Source of the DNA: Ruminococcaceae bacterium UBA3220
GTDB lineage: Bacteria; Bacillota; Clostridia; Oscillospirales; Acutalibacteraceae
Assembly: GCA_002363095.1 (NCBI GenBank)
Contig: DEWC01000013.1
Coordinates: 1-14,468 of the forward strand
DNA length: 14,468 nt
Direction of reading: 5' to 3'
Shown here in pieces: positions 1 through 7,191 of the stretch. The position numbers and the translations under genes are program-made. Below the pieces are notes generated by a model. That model was not told where the DNA came from. It saw only the letters and a program-made list of their open reading frames with translations, and did no database searches. How positions within the stretch are numbered: the stretch's first letter is position 1; every line of letters begins with the position of its first letter.

Positions 1-208
1 TGACATCGCCTATGTAAAACTTAATTTTATCGGCAACCTCGGGCATTTTCGCCTGAAATTCGTGGCGCATATCGTCCTGCTTTTTTTCATCGCGAGAGAA
101 AATGCGAATCTCACCGATATCGGTGCCTAAAAAGCGATTAAGTACCGCGTTGCCGAACGAACCGGTTCCACCGGTTATAAGTAGTGTTTTATTCTTGAAT
201 AGAGACAT
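1..208 (-). CDS. capE: UDP-GlcNAc 4,6-dehydratase/5-epimerase, CapE/FnlA type (N-terminal part, cut by left edge)
   Basis: Only the first 69 residues are present; the rest lies beyond the left edge. The protein opens with a Rossmann nucleotide-binding motif, TGGTGSFG (G13, G16, G19), followed by the FSRDEKKQDDMR stretch (about residues 37 to 48) and a FYIGDV strand end. This block is typical of extended SDR enzymes of the CapE/FnlA/WbjB group and closer to them than to PseB, judged from memory of the families. Those enzymes convert UDP-GlcNAc to a 4-keto-6-deoxy sugar with 5-epimerisation, the first step toward UDP-L-FucNAc, in the cytoplasm. The ATG at 208 is set by a strong GGAGGAG site nine bases upstream. 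It follows the flippase gene by 23 bases. CapF- and CapG-like genes would be expected further left if the product is FucNAc. The family call is firm; the exact sugar is inference. Confidence 0.85.
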   Translation of the reverse strand, partial: MSLFKNKTLLITGGTGSFGNAVLNRFLGTDIGEIRIFSRDEKKQDDMRHEFQAKMPEVADKIKFYIGDV

Positions 209-217
209 ATTTACAGA

Positions 218-224
218 CTCCTCC
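218..224 (-). promoter_or_regulatory. Ribosome binding site of the capE-like gene
   Basis: The minus strand reads GGAGGAG, nine bases before the ATG at 208. It is among the strongest sites in the window. It sits in the 23-base gap after the flippase gene, so this gene can be initiated independently of translation of its upstream neighbour. Confidence 0.8.
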
Positions 225-231
225 GAATTCA

Positions 232-1776
232 TTATATTTTCACAAATTTTGAAAAGAGTTTTTTGATTATTCCTTTTTCAAAATCATTCATATTTATAAA
301 GTATTGCAATACAAATACCGCCGCAACGAACAATACCGCTTTTATAAGAAACAGTAATATATTACCCGAAGCCAAAAAACTGTTGATAACAATAGCCACA
401 GTTCCGACTCCTGCAGACAGCAGAATAATAGGAATGTTTTTTCGCCAGAATTTCGGTATATCAAGTCCTATTTTTTTATAGTAATACCAGTTCATAATAA
501 ATCCATGCCCTATTAAAGCACAAACACAGGTACATAACGCGCAACCTATTCCGCCAAATCTTATCGCCGCGGGAATGCTTGTTGCGGCATTTAATACCGC
601 TATGATAAGGTAGGTAATTGCGCGAAAACGGTGCTTATTCATAGCCTTGATAATTAAAAAACCGGTACTCTGTATTAAAGGTACGGTCGCAGGTGCTAAA
701 ACGAGCAATGCGATTACATAGGCATCCTCATACCCCTTACCTGCCCAAAAACCTATAAATTCTTTTCCGAGTACAACAAAACCGAACAGGACTGCCGTTA
801 AAATATAGTTCTGCATTCTTCCTATTTTTATAAATAAATCGGTCAATTCACTTTTAGGCGTTTTCAATGTTACCATTTTTGTTATTCTCGGGAAGAGTAC
901 TTCGCTTATGGAACCGGAAAACTGCTGATAATATGAATGCAATTGTGCACCTACAGCATAAACCGCAACGGCGGTTTCGCTTATGAACATACTTAAAATA
1001 ATTTTATCTGTGCTCCAATACAACTGGTCAATAAGCACGCCTATAAATATGAAAACCGTAAAACCGAATATTGATTTCAAGGTGTCTTTTCCGAGAACGG
1101 AAAAATCAAAACTTATTTTTACTTTAAGGCGTAAATGAACATACACGATGTACGAAAACGAAGCCAGAATATGGACGGTTTGAGCGGCAATTGTAAGACC
1201 TACTGCCTTGTATCCGAGCAAAAGCACCGGTATTACCGCGCTCGGTGTGAGCAAACTTGTAAGAATAGTTACGCTTTTAAGAAATGTAAATCGTTCGTAG
1301 GTAGTTATAATTGAAGAATAAACACTCGCAGGAAAACTCACTGCAAGATTTACGGTCATAACAATAAGTATTATTCCGAGTTGTCTGTAACCCTCTTGTC
1401 CGGTTGAAATTTTAAAAATACTTTGCTTAAAACAAGCAATAACAATTCCCGAAATCATCACTATAACCGCTAAAAATGAGAAAACCGTTATGAAAAGTCC
1501 ATACAAAGAACGCTCTTGCTTTTCCTTGTTTTCAGCCTTGTATTTTGACGCGTATCTGATTACAGTGCTTCCGAGTCCAAAGTTTAAAATGCTTAAATAT
1601 CCGATTACCGCAGCGCCTATCTGATAAAGCCCATATTGATTTTGCCCTAATTTTCTTATGACAAAGGGGGTGTATAAAAGGGAAACGAAAATGCTTATAC
1701 CCATTGAAAGATACGAAAGCACAACGCCTTGTTTTATGTTTTTGGAACTGCTCTGGTTGTTTTGCAACTTAATCAC
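232..1776 (-). CDS. wzx: Wzx-type polysaccharide (lipid-linked repeat unit) flippase
   Basis: A 514-residue, very hydrophobic protein with roughly 12 to 14 membrane segments, the size and layout of Wzx/RfbX flippases of the MATE/MVF superfamily. The N-terminal region has the family-like stretches YTPFVIRKLG and NQYGLYQ, followed by FGLGSTVIRY. It is predicted to sit in the cytoplasmic membrane and move undecaprenyl-diphosphate-linked repeat units to the outer face for the Wzy protein encoded upstream. The start is GTG at 1776, which overlaps the end of the acyltransferase gene by eight bases (GTGATTAA), so translational coupling is likely; the upstream purine run (AAAGAAG) is only a weak ribosome site. 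The basic C-terminus ends three residues after a KLF segment. Sequence alone does not show which sugar unit it carries. Confidence 0.92.
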   Translation of the reverse strand: MIKLQNNQSSSKNIKQGVVLSYLSMGISIFVSLLYTPFVIRKLGQNQYGLYQIGAAVIGYLSILNFGLGSTVIRYASKYKAENKEKQERSLYGLFITVFSFLAVIVMISGIVIACFKQSIFKISTGQEGYRQLGIILIVMTVNLAVSFPASVYSSIITTYERFTFLKSVTILTSLLTPSAVIPVLLLGYKAVGLTIAAQTVHILASFSYIVYVHLRLKVKISFDFSVLGKDTLKSIFGFTVFIFIGVLIDQLYWSTDKIILSMFISETAVAVYAVGAQLHSYYQQFSGSISEVLFPRITKMVTLKTPKSELTDLFIKIGRMQNYILTAVLFGFVVLGKEFIGFWAGKGYEDAYVIALLVLAPATVPLIQSTGFLIIKAMNKHRFRAITYLIIAVLNAATSIPAAIRFGGIGCALCTCVCALIGHGFIMNWYYYKKIGLDIPKFWRKNIPIILLSAGVGTVAIVINSFLASGNILLFLIKAVLFVAAVFVLQYFINMNDFEKGIIKKLFSKFVKI

Positions 1777-2389
1777 CCGAATACTTCTTTACAAACTCAT
1801 CAATATGAAAAAAATCGTCATACCTTTCGGCTATCTGTTCATCCGCCCAATCCCACCATTTTATCTTTTTTAGGGCTTTTATCTGCTCCTCGGTAAAGCG
1901 GTATTTTATAACCTTTGCAGGGACGCCTACGGCAATCGCATAATCGGGAATGTCCTTTGTTACAACCGCACCCGAGCCTATAACGGCGCCATCGCCGATT
2001 TTTACGCCTGCCATAATGACTGCGTTTTGTCCTATCCAGACATCGTTGCCGATTTTTGTCTTCTTTGAAGCTATGTGATTATTGAAAATCTCTTTTTGTT
2101 TTTGATGGGGCATCATTTTATCAAGCTCGGGATAGCGCCAACTTGAAAAAAGGAACTGATGGGTTGTAACGCCCATATAATGAGTCTGGGCGATTGTTAC
2201 ACCGCTTGCGAAACTGCAAAATGAGCCTATACTTTCAATGAAATTCATATCGTATTGACTCGGTTTTGCCAAAGGTCCGTAGCAATGCCTGCCGATATTA
2301 TCATAATTAACGGTCTCGGTTTTTCTTTCAAGTTTTATTGCCGCTTTTCGAAACAGTTTCATAAAAAACAGCCTGATTTTTCTAATCAT
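1769..2389 (-). CDS. Hexapeptide-repeat (left-handed beta-helix) acyltransferase, CatB/xenobiotic-acetyltransferase-like
   Basis: A 206-residue protein with hexapeptide repeats in two blocks. One is around residues 50 to 66 (IESIGSFCSFASGVTI). The other is a longer run through IGNDVWIGQNAVI, VKIGDGAVIGSGAVV and YAIAVGVPAKVI, followed by the WWDW segment usual in CatB/VatA-like xenobiotic acetyltransferases. These are acyl-CoA-dependent trimers whose catalytic His lies in the loop after the first coils; H70 or H77 is the candidate here. In a glycan operon such an enzyme usually O- or N-acetylates a sugar. The N-terminal 20 residues are basic and hydrophobic, perhaps membrane-associating. The ATG at 2389 overlaps the stop of the upstream deacetylase-like gene (ATGA), with AAAGGA seven bases before it. 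Acceptor and acyl donor are unknown. Confidence 0.88.
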   Translation of the reverse strand: MIRKIRLFFMKLFRKAAIKLERKTETVNYDNIGRHCYGPLAKPSQYDMNFIESIGSFCSFASGVTIAQTHYMGVTTHQFLFSSWRYPELDKMMPHQKQKEIFNNHIASKKTKIGNDVWIGQNAVIMAGVKIGDGAVIGSGAVVTKDIPDYAIAVGVPAKVIKYRFTEEQIKALKKIKWWDWADEQIAERYDDFFHIDEFVKKYSGD

Positions 2390-3294
2390 TTTTTAATCCT
2401 TTCAAAAAACCATTTTATATCCATAAAGAATTCATAAAATTTTGAAGGCTTATACTCTTTATCCTTTAATACATAATCAAGTATCTCGCTTGCAGGGGCA
2501 AACCAGCAGTTTTTTGAGGCGAGGTAATCTACGGCTCTTTTAAAGTCCTCGCTTAAATTGCCGTTATCATCAACAAAACCGTATCCGAAATGGGTATAGA
2601 GAATACAAAGCCCATTTTCCTTTTGGAGTTTATCAATATTCTCCTTTGAAAGCAGTTTTACAAATGAATCCTCTTTCATAGCATCGGAGGAGGAAAACCA
2701 GTAGTTTGAATACTCGTTCTTTCCTGTTTCACGGTAGACAAGGCGTTTATCTTCTTTCAGCGTGTTTATGCCGTTAAAGGTGCGGTTTCTTATAAAACGG
2801 ATTTTTTCCTTGCATATATCTCCCCAGAAGTATTCGCTGTTTTTACAGGTGCCTTCTGAGGGTATGTGCGCTTTTTTAACTTTATATATCCATCTGACAA
2901 GTCCCGAAAAACGCTCATATCCCCAGTAGATATTTTCGGTGTTGTTAGCGTGGTTTATATGCATATTGGGGTATTCGCCCAAAAGCGTTTTAAAGTCATT
3001 AAGAGCGGACGCCGTTTCCTCCCGCTTAAACCCGCCTGAACCGGCGTTATGAAAGGCAATCTCATATCCTTTTTGTTTAAGGTCTTTTATAAATTCGGCA
3101 TAAGTTTTATCGCTTAACGACTCGCCTTTGTATTTATCCCTCGGCGGATATGCCCAAACCGTTTTGGTCGTTATAATGCCTTTGCTATACAGATAATCAT
3201 AAACGGGCTTTATGTTTTTTACGGTTGCGTTATCGGTATCATCGATTATCGTAAAGGCAAAATCACAACCGTTTTTCCATCCTATTTTTCTCAT
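2386..3294 (-). CDS. Divergent polysaccharide deacetylase-like protein (NodB/CE4-type fold)
   Basis: A 302-residue cytoplasmic-looking protein without signal peptide or membrane segment. The N-terminal strand FAFTIIDDTD (D18, D19) resembles NodB motif 1 (TFDDG). GYEIAFHNAGS (H82) occupies the place of motif 2, and LYTHFGYGF (H235) resembles the late His motif of carbohydrate esterase family 4. The usual second metal His of motif 2 (HxxxH) appears as Ser86, so the classical Asp-His-His site is not intact. IDDDTD-type proteins with an HNA motif occur in surface-glycan loci, which makes this look like a subfamily trait rather than decay, but that is from memory. It may deacylate a sugar, an intermediate or a substituent, or may use another metal site. 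The gene starts two bases after the stop of the nucleotidyltransferase gene and overlaps the acyltransferase gene by four bases. Confidence 0.65.
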   Translation of the reverse strand: MRKIGWKNGCDFAFTIIDDTDNATVKNIKPVYDYLYSKGIITTKTVWAYPPRDKYKGESLSDKTYAEFIKDLKQKGYEIAFHNAGSGGFKREETASALNDFKTLLGEYPNMHINHANNTENIYWGYERFSGLVRWIYKVKKAHIPSEGTCKNSEYFWGDICKEKIRFIRNRTFNGINTLKEDKRLVYRETGKNEYSNYWFSSSDAMKEDSFVKLLSKENIDKLQKENGLCILYTHFGYGFVDDNGNLSEDFKRAVDYLASKNCWFAPASEILDYVLKDKEYKPSKFYEFFMDIKWFFERIKK

Positions 3295-3296
3295 AA

Positions 3297-4016
3297 TTAC
3301 AGTTCAATAAGTCCCTTTTCTTTACGGTGCTTTATAATTCTCTTGTAGTCCTCCACATAGTCGACCTCAGCCCAAAAACATCCGGCGACATCGTTAACAT
3401 ATATGTTCATAGTACCCGATAAGTCGTATAAAACATTTTCCCACCATACAGAATGGATTTGATTGTTTATCATATCGCACATATGGTCTTTATAAACCTT
3501 TACAAAGTCTTTACCGAGTTTTGCGATGCCTAAACACTCGCCGGTAGTTTCGGCAATTGACAAATCTTTTCCGTATTTTTTAAGTATACCGTTTTTGTAG
3601 TTATAGCGATAGTCCGCCTCGATAATCCGGCTCGAATCAGCGAGCAAAACGGGGTCGTCCTTTGAAGCGATAAGTTTATCTATTATTTCGGGTTCAAGGT
3701 AAACATCGCCGCTCATTATTATCGTTTCTTCATCTGTAAGATGCTCTTTAGCAAACCACATTGAGGCAATGCCGTTTGTAACATCATAAAACGGATTAAA
3801 GGCGAAATTGACATTTTCATCCCTTAATTCTTCTGTTATAAGGTCGGCTTTATATCCGACGGCTACGGTTATATCGCCGACGCCCTTTTGACGCAAAAGA
3901 TTTACGGTGTATTTAATAAGGGTTGTCCCGCCGATATCGACCATACATTTAGGCTTTTCATCGATAAAACGGCTGATTCTCGTTCCCATACCTGCCGCTA
4001 AAATAATCGCTTTCAC
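3297..4016 (-). CDS. LicC-like nucleotidyltransferase (phosphocholine cytidylyltransferase / sugar-1-phosphate nucleotidyltransferase family)
   Basis: A complete 239-residue GT-A-fold nucleotidyltransferase. The N-terminus carries the nucleotide-binding signature AAGMGTR (residues 7 to 13) and the KPK element (21 to 23). MSGDVYL supplies the first metal Asp (D104), and AEVDYVEDY (E217, D219) near the C-terminus matches the second metal site of LicC. Length and the WWEN and EVD-x-VEDY features fit LicC, which makes CDP-choline from CTP and phosphocholine, rather than the longer RmlA. A LicD gene lies directly upstream, 15 bases away, as expected for an activation and transfer pair. No choline kinase or choline permease is in the window, so the substrate could instead be another phospho-alcohol or sugar phosphate. 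It starts at GTG (4016) with AGGATG about ten bases ahead; the next residues, KAIILAAG, fit the usual family start. Confidence 0.72.
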   Translation of the reverse strand: MKAIILAAGMGTRISRFIDEKPKCMVDIGGTTLIKYTVNLLRQKGVGDITVAVGYKADLITEELRDENVNFAFNPFYDVTNGIASMWFAKEHLTDEETIIMSGDVYLEPEIIDKLIASKDDPVLLADSSRIIEADYRYNYKNGILKKYGKDLSIAETTGECLGIAKLGKDFVKVYKDHMCDMINNQIHSVWWENVLYDLSGTMNIYVNDVAGCFWAEVDYVEDYKRIIKHRKEKGLIEL

Positions 4017-4031
4017 AAAAACACATCCTAT

Positions 4032-4832
4032 TTATATCTTACATTCAATAATATCATGCCCTGGCTGCTGAGCCTCTTTCGGCGGTAGTTTCATATAATC
4101 GCCGTAACATTCTCTGAGCATTTTGTCGTATTCTTTCGGGATAGGGTATTCCCTGTCCTCAAATTTTATTACGGTCAGATCTTCGATTTCTTCTCTTATA
4201 AACTTCGGCCAGTATCTTCCGCGGTGGCTTAACTGATTAAGCCTTTTTGTCGGGAAAATGTTAAAAAACCTCATTGTAAACTCAGTAAGCGCCCTGCAAA
4301 TGTTTAAAGGCATTAAGCCGTAAAGAATTTTTTTGGCGGTCGAGGCGTTTTCTCTGCCGTTTCCACGCAGTTTAAAATCACGCACAGATTGAAGTTTGAT
4401 AAGAATTGCGGTTTGAAGTTTATAAGCGGGCAACCAGATATTATCAAGCGGAAAAATATCTACATATATGCAGTGCCCCACATTGGTATCCTTAAAAACG
4501 CCTTCAACATACCTTGTCCCCTTTTTTTCGATTTTCATAATTGAAAGCGGACAGTTGATATTTGTAAAATAATCCTCGCGGAAGTATTTTTTGTCAAGGT
4601 CGTTTTTTATCGCTTTTTTGAATTTTTTGAAGTTTTTTCGTGTCATCCATAAATCGACATCGTCATCCCACGGGATAAAACCGCCGTGCCTTACGGCACC
4701 GAGCATCGAACCGCCCGAAAGGAAATATTTGATGTTATTCTTTTTGCAGACTCTGTCGATTTCATCGGTTATTTCAAGAAGGGCAGCGTGAATATCATCT
4801 AAATCCACACCGCAGATATTAAACTCGCTCAA
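4032..4832 (-). CDS. LicD-family phosphotransferase (second copy)
   Basis: A 266-residue LicD-family protein. The nucleotidyltransferase-like core is plain: SGGSMLGAVRHGGFIPWDDDVD (residues 39 to 60, split here as SGGSMLGAVRHGG then FIPWDDDVD), with D56, D57, D58 and D60 as likely metal and catalytic acids. A conserved IYVDIFPLDN segment follows, and the C-terminal YGDYMKLPP block is the LicD end motif. LicD proteins transfer phosphocholine from CDP-choline to glycans; fukutin relatives transfer ribitol or glycerol phosphate. No membrane segment is obvious. The gene lies just before the LicC-like gene, suggesting the two act on the same substituent. Its start is TTG at 4832, overlapping the preceding stop (TTGA) and supported by a strong GGAGG site. 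It differs widely from the other LicD protein outside the motifs, so it is not a recent duplicate. Confidence 0.9.
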   Translation of the reverse strand: MSEFNICGVDLDDIHAALLEITDEIDRVCKKNNIKYFLSGGSMLGAVRHGGFIPWDDDVDLWMTRKNFKKFKKAIKNDLDKKYFREDYFTNINCPLSIMKIEKKGTRYVEGVFKDTNVGHCIYVDIFPLDNIWLPAYKLQTAILIKLQSVRDFKLRGNGRENASTAKKILYGLMPLNICRALTEFTMRFFNIFPTKRLNQLSHRGRYWPKFIREEIEDLTVIKFEDREYPIPKEYDKMLRECYGDYMKLPPKEAQQPGHDIIECKI

Positions 4833-5980
4833 TTTTTTCCTCCGAGTGTTTTCTTATATACATCGATTAGTTGTTTCGCCGAATTATCCCAAGTGTAGCT
4901 CCGCGCCGTTTTATTGGCGTTTTCGGAAACGGCAGAAACCTGTTCCGGCGGCATTTCCGCTATTCTTTCGATTGCGCAAACGATTGAAGAAACGCTTTTA
5001 GGTTCTGCCAAAAATCCGTTTTCGCCGTCTTTAATGATTTCGTCTATACCTTGATTTTTTACACCTACCGTAATAAGACCGCTTGACATCGCTTCAAGAT
5101 AAACGCAACCGAGCGCTTCATAATATGACGGCATTATGAAAATATCGTTGTCTTTAAGTTTGCTTGCCGTCTTTTCATATGGAAGACTGCCCGTAAAGGT
5201 TACATTTTCGGCAATCCCCGATTTTTCGGCTTGTGCTTTAAGTTTTTGTTCATTAGGTCCGCTTCCGACCAGAGTAAGCAGACAGTTTATGCCTTTCTCT
5301 TTAAGCCTCTTAACGGCGTCTATAAGCAAATCCTGACCTTTTAAATCAATCAGGTTGGCAACACAAATAAGTCTTAAAGGTCTCTTTAATTCACGACGGT
5401 TTAAAAAAGCGAATTTTTGAAGGTCAACACCGTTATATACGGTATATGCAGGAACCGAAGACACCTTTTTTAAGAATTCATCCCTTACCTTATCGCTTAC
5501 GCCTACGACTGCATTCATCCTTTTATAAAGCGACCTATACTGTATTCGCAGATAATCGTAAAGAAATTTATGATTCTCCTTTTGCTCATACCAAACATTT
5601 AAACCGTGAAAGTGCAAAATCAACGGGATATTCGCGTTTTTGCAAGTTTTAAGCAAGGTGCGTTTGACTTTGTTTCCGCCGAAATGGAAAGAAACGATAT
5701 CATACCTGCCTTTTAAAAGGGCGATTATATCTTTTCGATTTTGCGTAGACAATGAGGTCGGGAAAAAAATATCAAATTTATTTGACTTGTCAATCGGATA
5801 AACATAAACCTTAACGCCGTTTTGAACACACTCTCTTTTCGCTTTGGCCTCATCGCTTAAATAAAGCACCTCGGCGGTACAGCCGTTTTCAATGAGCGCC
5901 TTTGCCTGCTGTTCAAGAAAAATGCAGTATTGAGGATTTTTATCGGTCGGATAGCAGGTAGTAACAAACAAAATCTTCAT
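4829..5980 (-). CDS. GT4-family glycosyltransferase
   Basis: A 383-residue retaining glycosyltransferase with a GT-B fold. The N-terminal Rossmann half begins KILFVTTCYPTDKNPQ, with a glycine-poor loop and a HFHGLNVWYE acceptor-side segment. The C-terminal half shows YNGVDLQKF, GSGPNEQKL and the E-x7-E motif EALGCVYLE (E288, E296) that binds the sugar nucleotide in GT4 enzymes. It is cytoplasmic or peripheral to the membrane and adds one sugar of the repeat unit. The ATG at 5980 follows the previous stop by four bases. Its end overlaps the LicD start by four bases. Donor and acceptor cannot be deduced. Confidence 0.93.
   Translation of the reverse strand: MKILFVTTCYPTDKNPQYCIFLEQQAKALIENGCTAEVLYLSDEAKAKRECVQNGVKVYVYPIDKSNKFDIFFPTSLSTQNRKDIIALLKGRYDIVSFHFGGNKVKRTLLKTCKNANIPLILHFHGLNVWYEQKENHKFLYDYLRIQYRSLYKRMNAVVGVSDKVRDEFLKKVSSVPAYTVYNGVDLQKFAFLNRRELKRPLRLICVANLIDLKGQDLLIDAVKRLKEKGINCLLTLVGSGPNEQKLKAQAEKSGIAENVTFTGSLPYEKTASKLKDNDIFIMPSYYEALGCVYLEAMSSGLITVGVKNQGIDEIIKDGENGFLAEPKSVSSIVCAIERIAEMPPEQVSAVSENANKTARSYTWDNSAKQLIDVYKKTLGGKN
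4839..4843 (-). promoter_or_regulatory. Ribosome binding site supporting a TTG start
   Basis: The minus strand reads GGAGG followed by six bases and then TTG (4832). The site lies inside the last codons of the upstream glycosyltransferase gene and decides in favour of the TTG start of the second LicD gene. Confidence 0.75.
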
Positions 5981-5984
5981 ATAT

Positions 5985-7157
5985 TTAATTCCAATCGCTT
6001 TTATACCAGTTATCTTTTATTATTTCCGCCTTGCTGCAAGGACCGCTTTCAAACAATTCGGGATAGTCATCCCCTGAAAGAAGGGCTTTTGCAAGAGCAT
6101 AAAACCTTTCGGCTGCAATTTGCGGATTCCATAAATTCGCAACGGTATTGTAGGCGTTTTTTCCGAGGCCGCCGCATTTTTCGGGATTATCAAGAAGAAA
6201 TCTCACCTTTTTGTAAAGGTTTTCAATATTTCCGTCCTCAAAAATCATTCCGTTTTCATTATCTTTAATAAGATACGGAACCGAGCCGACGATATGGCTT
6301 GCGACGACGGCGCATCCGCTGTTCATCGCCTCGTTTATAACAACGCCCCATCCCTCTTTCCGGTTGGCGGTATGCAAAAATATCGATGAGGACTTCATAA
6401 TCTCGCGTAACTGTTCGCTGTTTTTTGAATCGTCAAGAAAAACATTATCCTGCAAGTTTTCGGCCTTAATAAGTTCGGATATTTCCTCAAACATTTCTCC
6501 CTTTCCGAACATCGTAAGCGAAAAATCATAACCGTCCGCTTTAAGGCGCTTTGCCAAAATAATCGGCAATTCAGGGTGCTTCCAGTCAATAAACCGCCCC
6601 GCCCAGACTATGCTTGCTTTTCTTTTTAAGGCAACGGTCTTTTCAATATCCAAAACCTCGAACTTCGGGAAGTAGCCCCATTTATAGCATTTGTCAATAT
6701 AATTATCAAATCTTTTGCAGTCATCGGGAGTAAATGCGCTTGTAGCAAGCATATAAAGACGCTTTTTCATAAATCTTCCATGGTGAAGCCATGCGGCAAG
6801 ATAATTCCGTATATACATCGATTTCTTGAAACCGTCTTTATAAAATCTTTCACTGTACTTAAACGTCAGTTTTCCGTCGTTAATCCTCTTTACGATTAGT
6901 TCATCGGGAGCGGAGCCATGAATGACAACATCGGCATCGTCGATAATCTTTTGATACCTTTCGCGGTTGTTTTTGAATTCTTCTACGCCTACGACAAAAC
7001 TCATTTTCGGTTCGTTTTTCAGATTTTCAGACTGAAACGAATCATCCGGTGTTATTGTTTCGATAAATGCGTAATCAACATCATCCATCCTATCGAACTC
7101 TAACGACAGGTATTTTTGGTGATCGGTTATAAAGTTGCTTATAAAAACAATTTTCAA
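5985..7157 (-). CDS. GT4-family glycosyltransferase
   Basis: A 390-residue GT-B protein. The N-terminal half starts KIVFISNFITDHQ. The C-terminal half has IVWAGRFIDWKHPEL and MFGKGEM, then the E-x7-E motif EGWGVVINE (E268, E276) followed by AMNSGCAVVAS, all typical of GT4. The C-terminal tail of about 40 residues after the catalytic half (from about residue 350) is of unknown role. It is predicted to add one sugar to the lipid-linked unit in the cytoplasm. The start is TTG at 7157, backed by the near-perfect ribosome site AAAGGCGGTGA six bases upstream; no ATG alternative preserves the KIVFIS strand. It begins 34 bases after the polymerase gene, the second-largest gap in the operon. Confidence 0.92.
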   Translation of the reverse strand: MKIVFISNFITDHQKYLSLEFDRMDDVDYAFIETITPDDSFQSENLKNEPKMSFVVGVEEFKNNRERYQKIIDDADVVIHGSAPDELIVKRINDGKLTFKYSERFYKDGFKKSMYIRNYLAAWLHHGRFMKKRLYMLATSAFTPDDCKRFDNYIDKCYKWGYFPKFEVLDIEKTVALKRKASIVWAGRFIDWKHPELPIILAKRLKADGYDFSLTMFGKGEMFEEISELIKAENLQDNVFLDDSKNSEQLREIMKSSSIFLHTANRKEGWGVVINEAMNSGCAVVASHIVGSVPYLIKDNENGMIFEDGNIENLYKKVRFLLDNPEKCGGLGKNAYNTVANLWNPQIAAERFYALAKALLSGDDYPELFESGPCSKAEIIKDNWYKSDWN

Positions 7158-7163
7158 ATTATC

Positions 7164-7174
7164 TCACCGCCTTT
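7164..7174 (-). promoter_or_regulatory. Ribosome binding site supporting a TTG start
   Basis: The minus strand reads AAAGGCGGTGA, one base away from the full anti-Shine-Dalgarno match AAAGGAGGTGA, six bases before TTG at 7157. Its strength explains how a TTG start can be used after a 34-base gap with no overlap with the preceding gene. Confidence 0.75.
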
Positions 7175-7191
7175 CGCGAATAATTATTCTT

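Noticed and set aside
5930..6268. Plus-strand open frame of 112 codons across two glycosyltransferase genes
   Set aside because: It is the complement of two well-supported GT4 genes, has no ribosome site and gives an Arg- and Phe-rich protein with no recognisable motif.
7178..7189. Perfect 12-base palindrome (GAATAATTATTC) in the 34-base gap between wzy and the next glycosyltransferase gene
   Set aside because: It is short and pure AT apart from its ends, so it is likely by chance at this base composition. There is no loop for a terminator and no spaced promoter elements around it.
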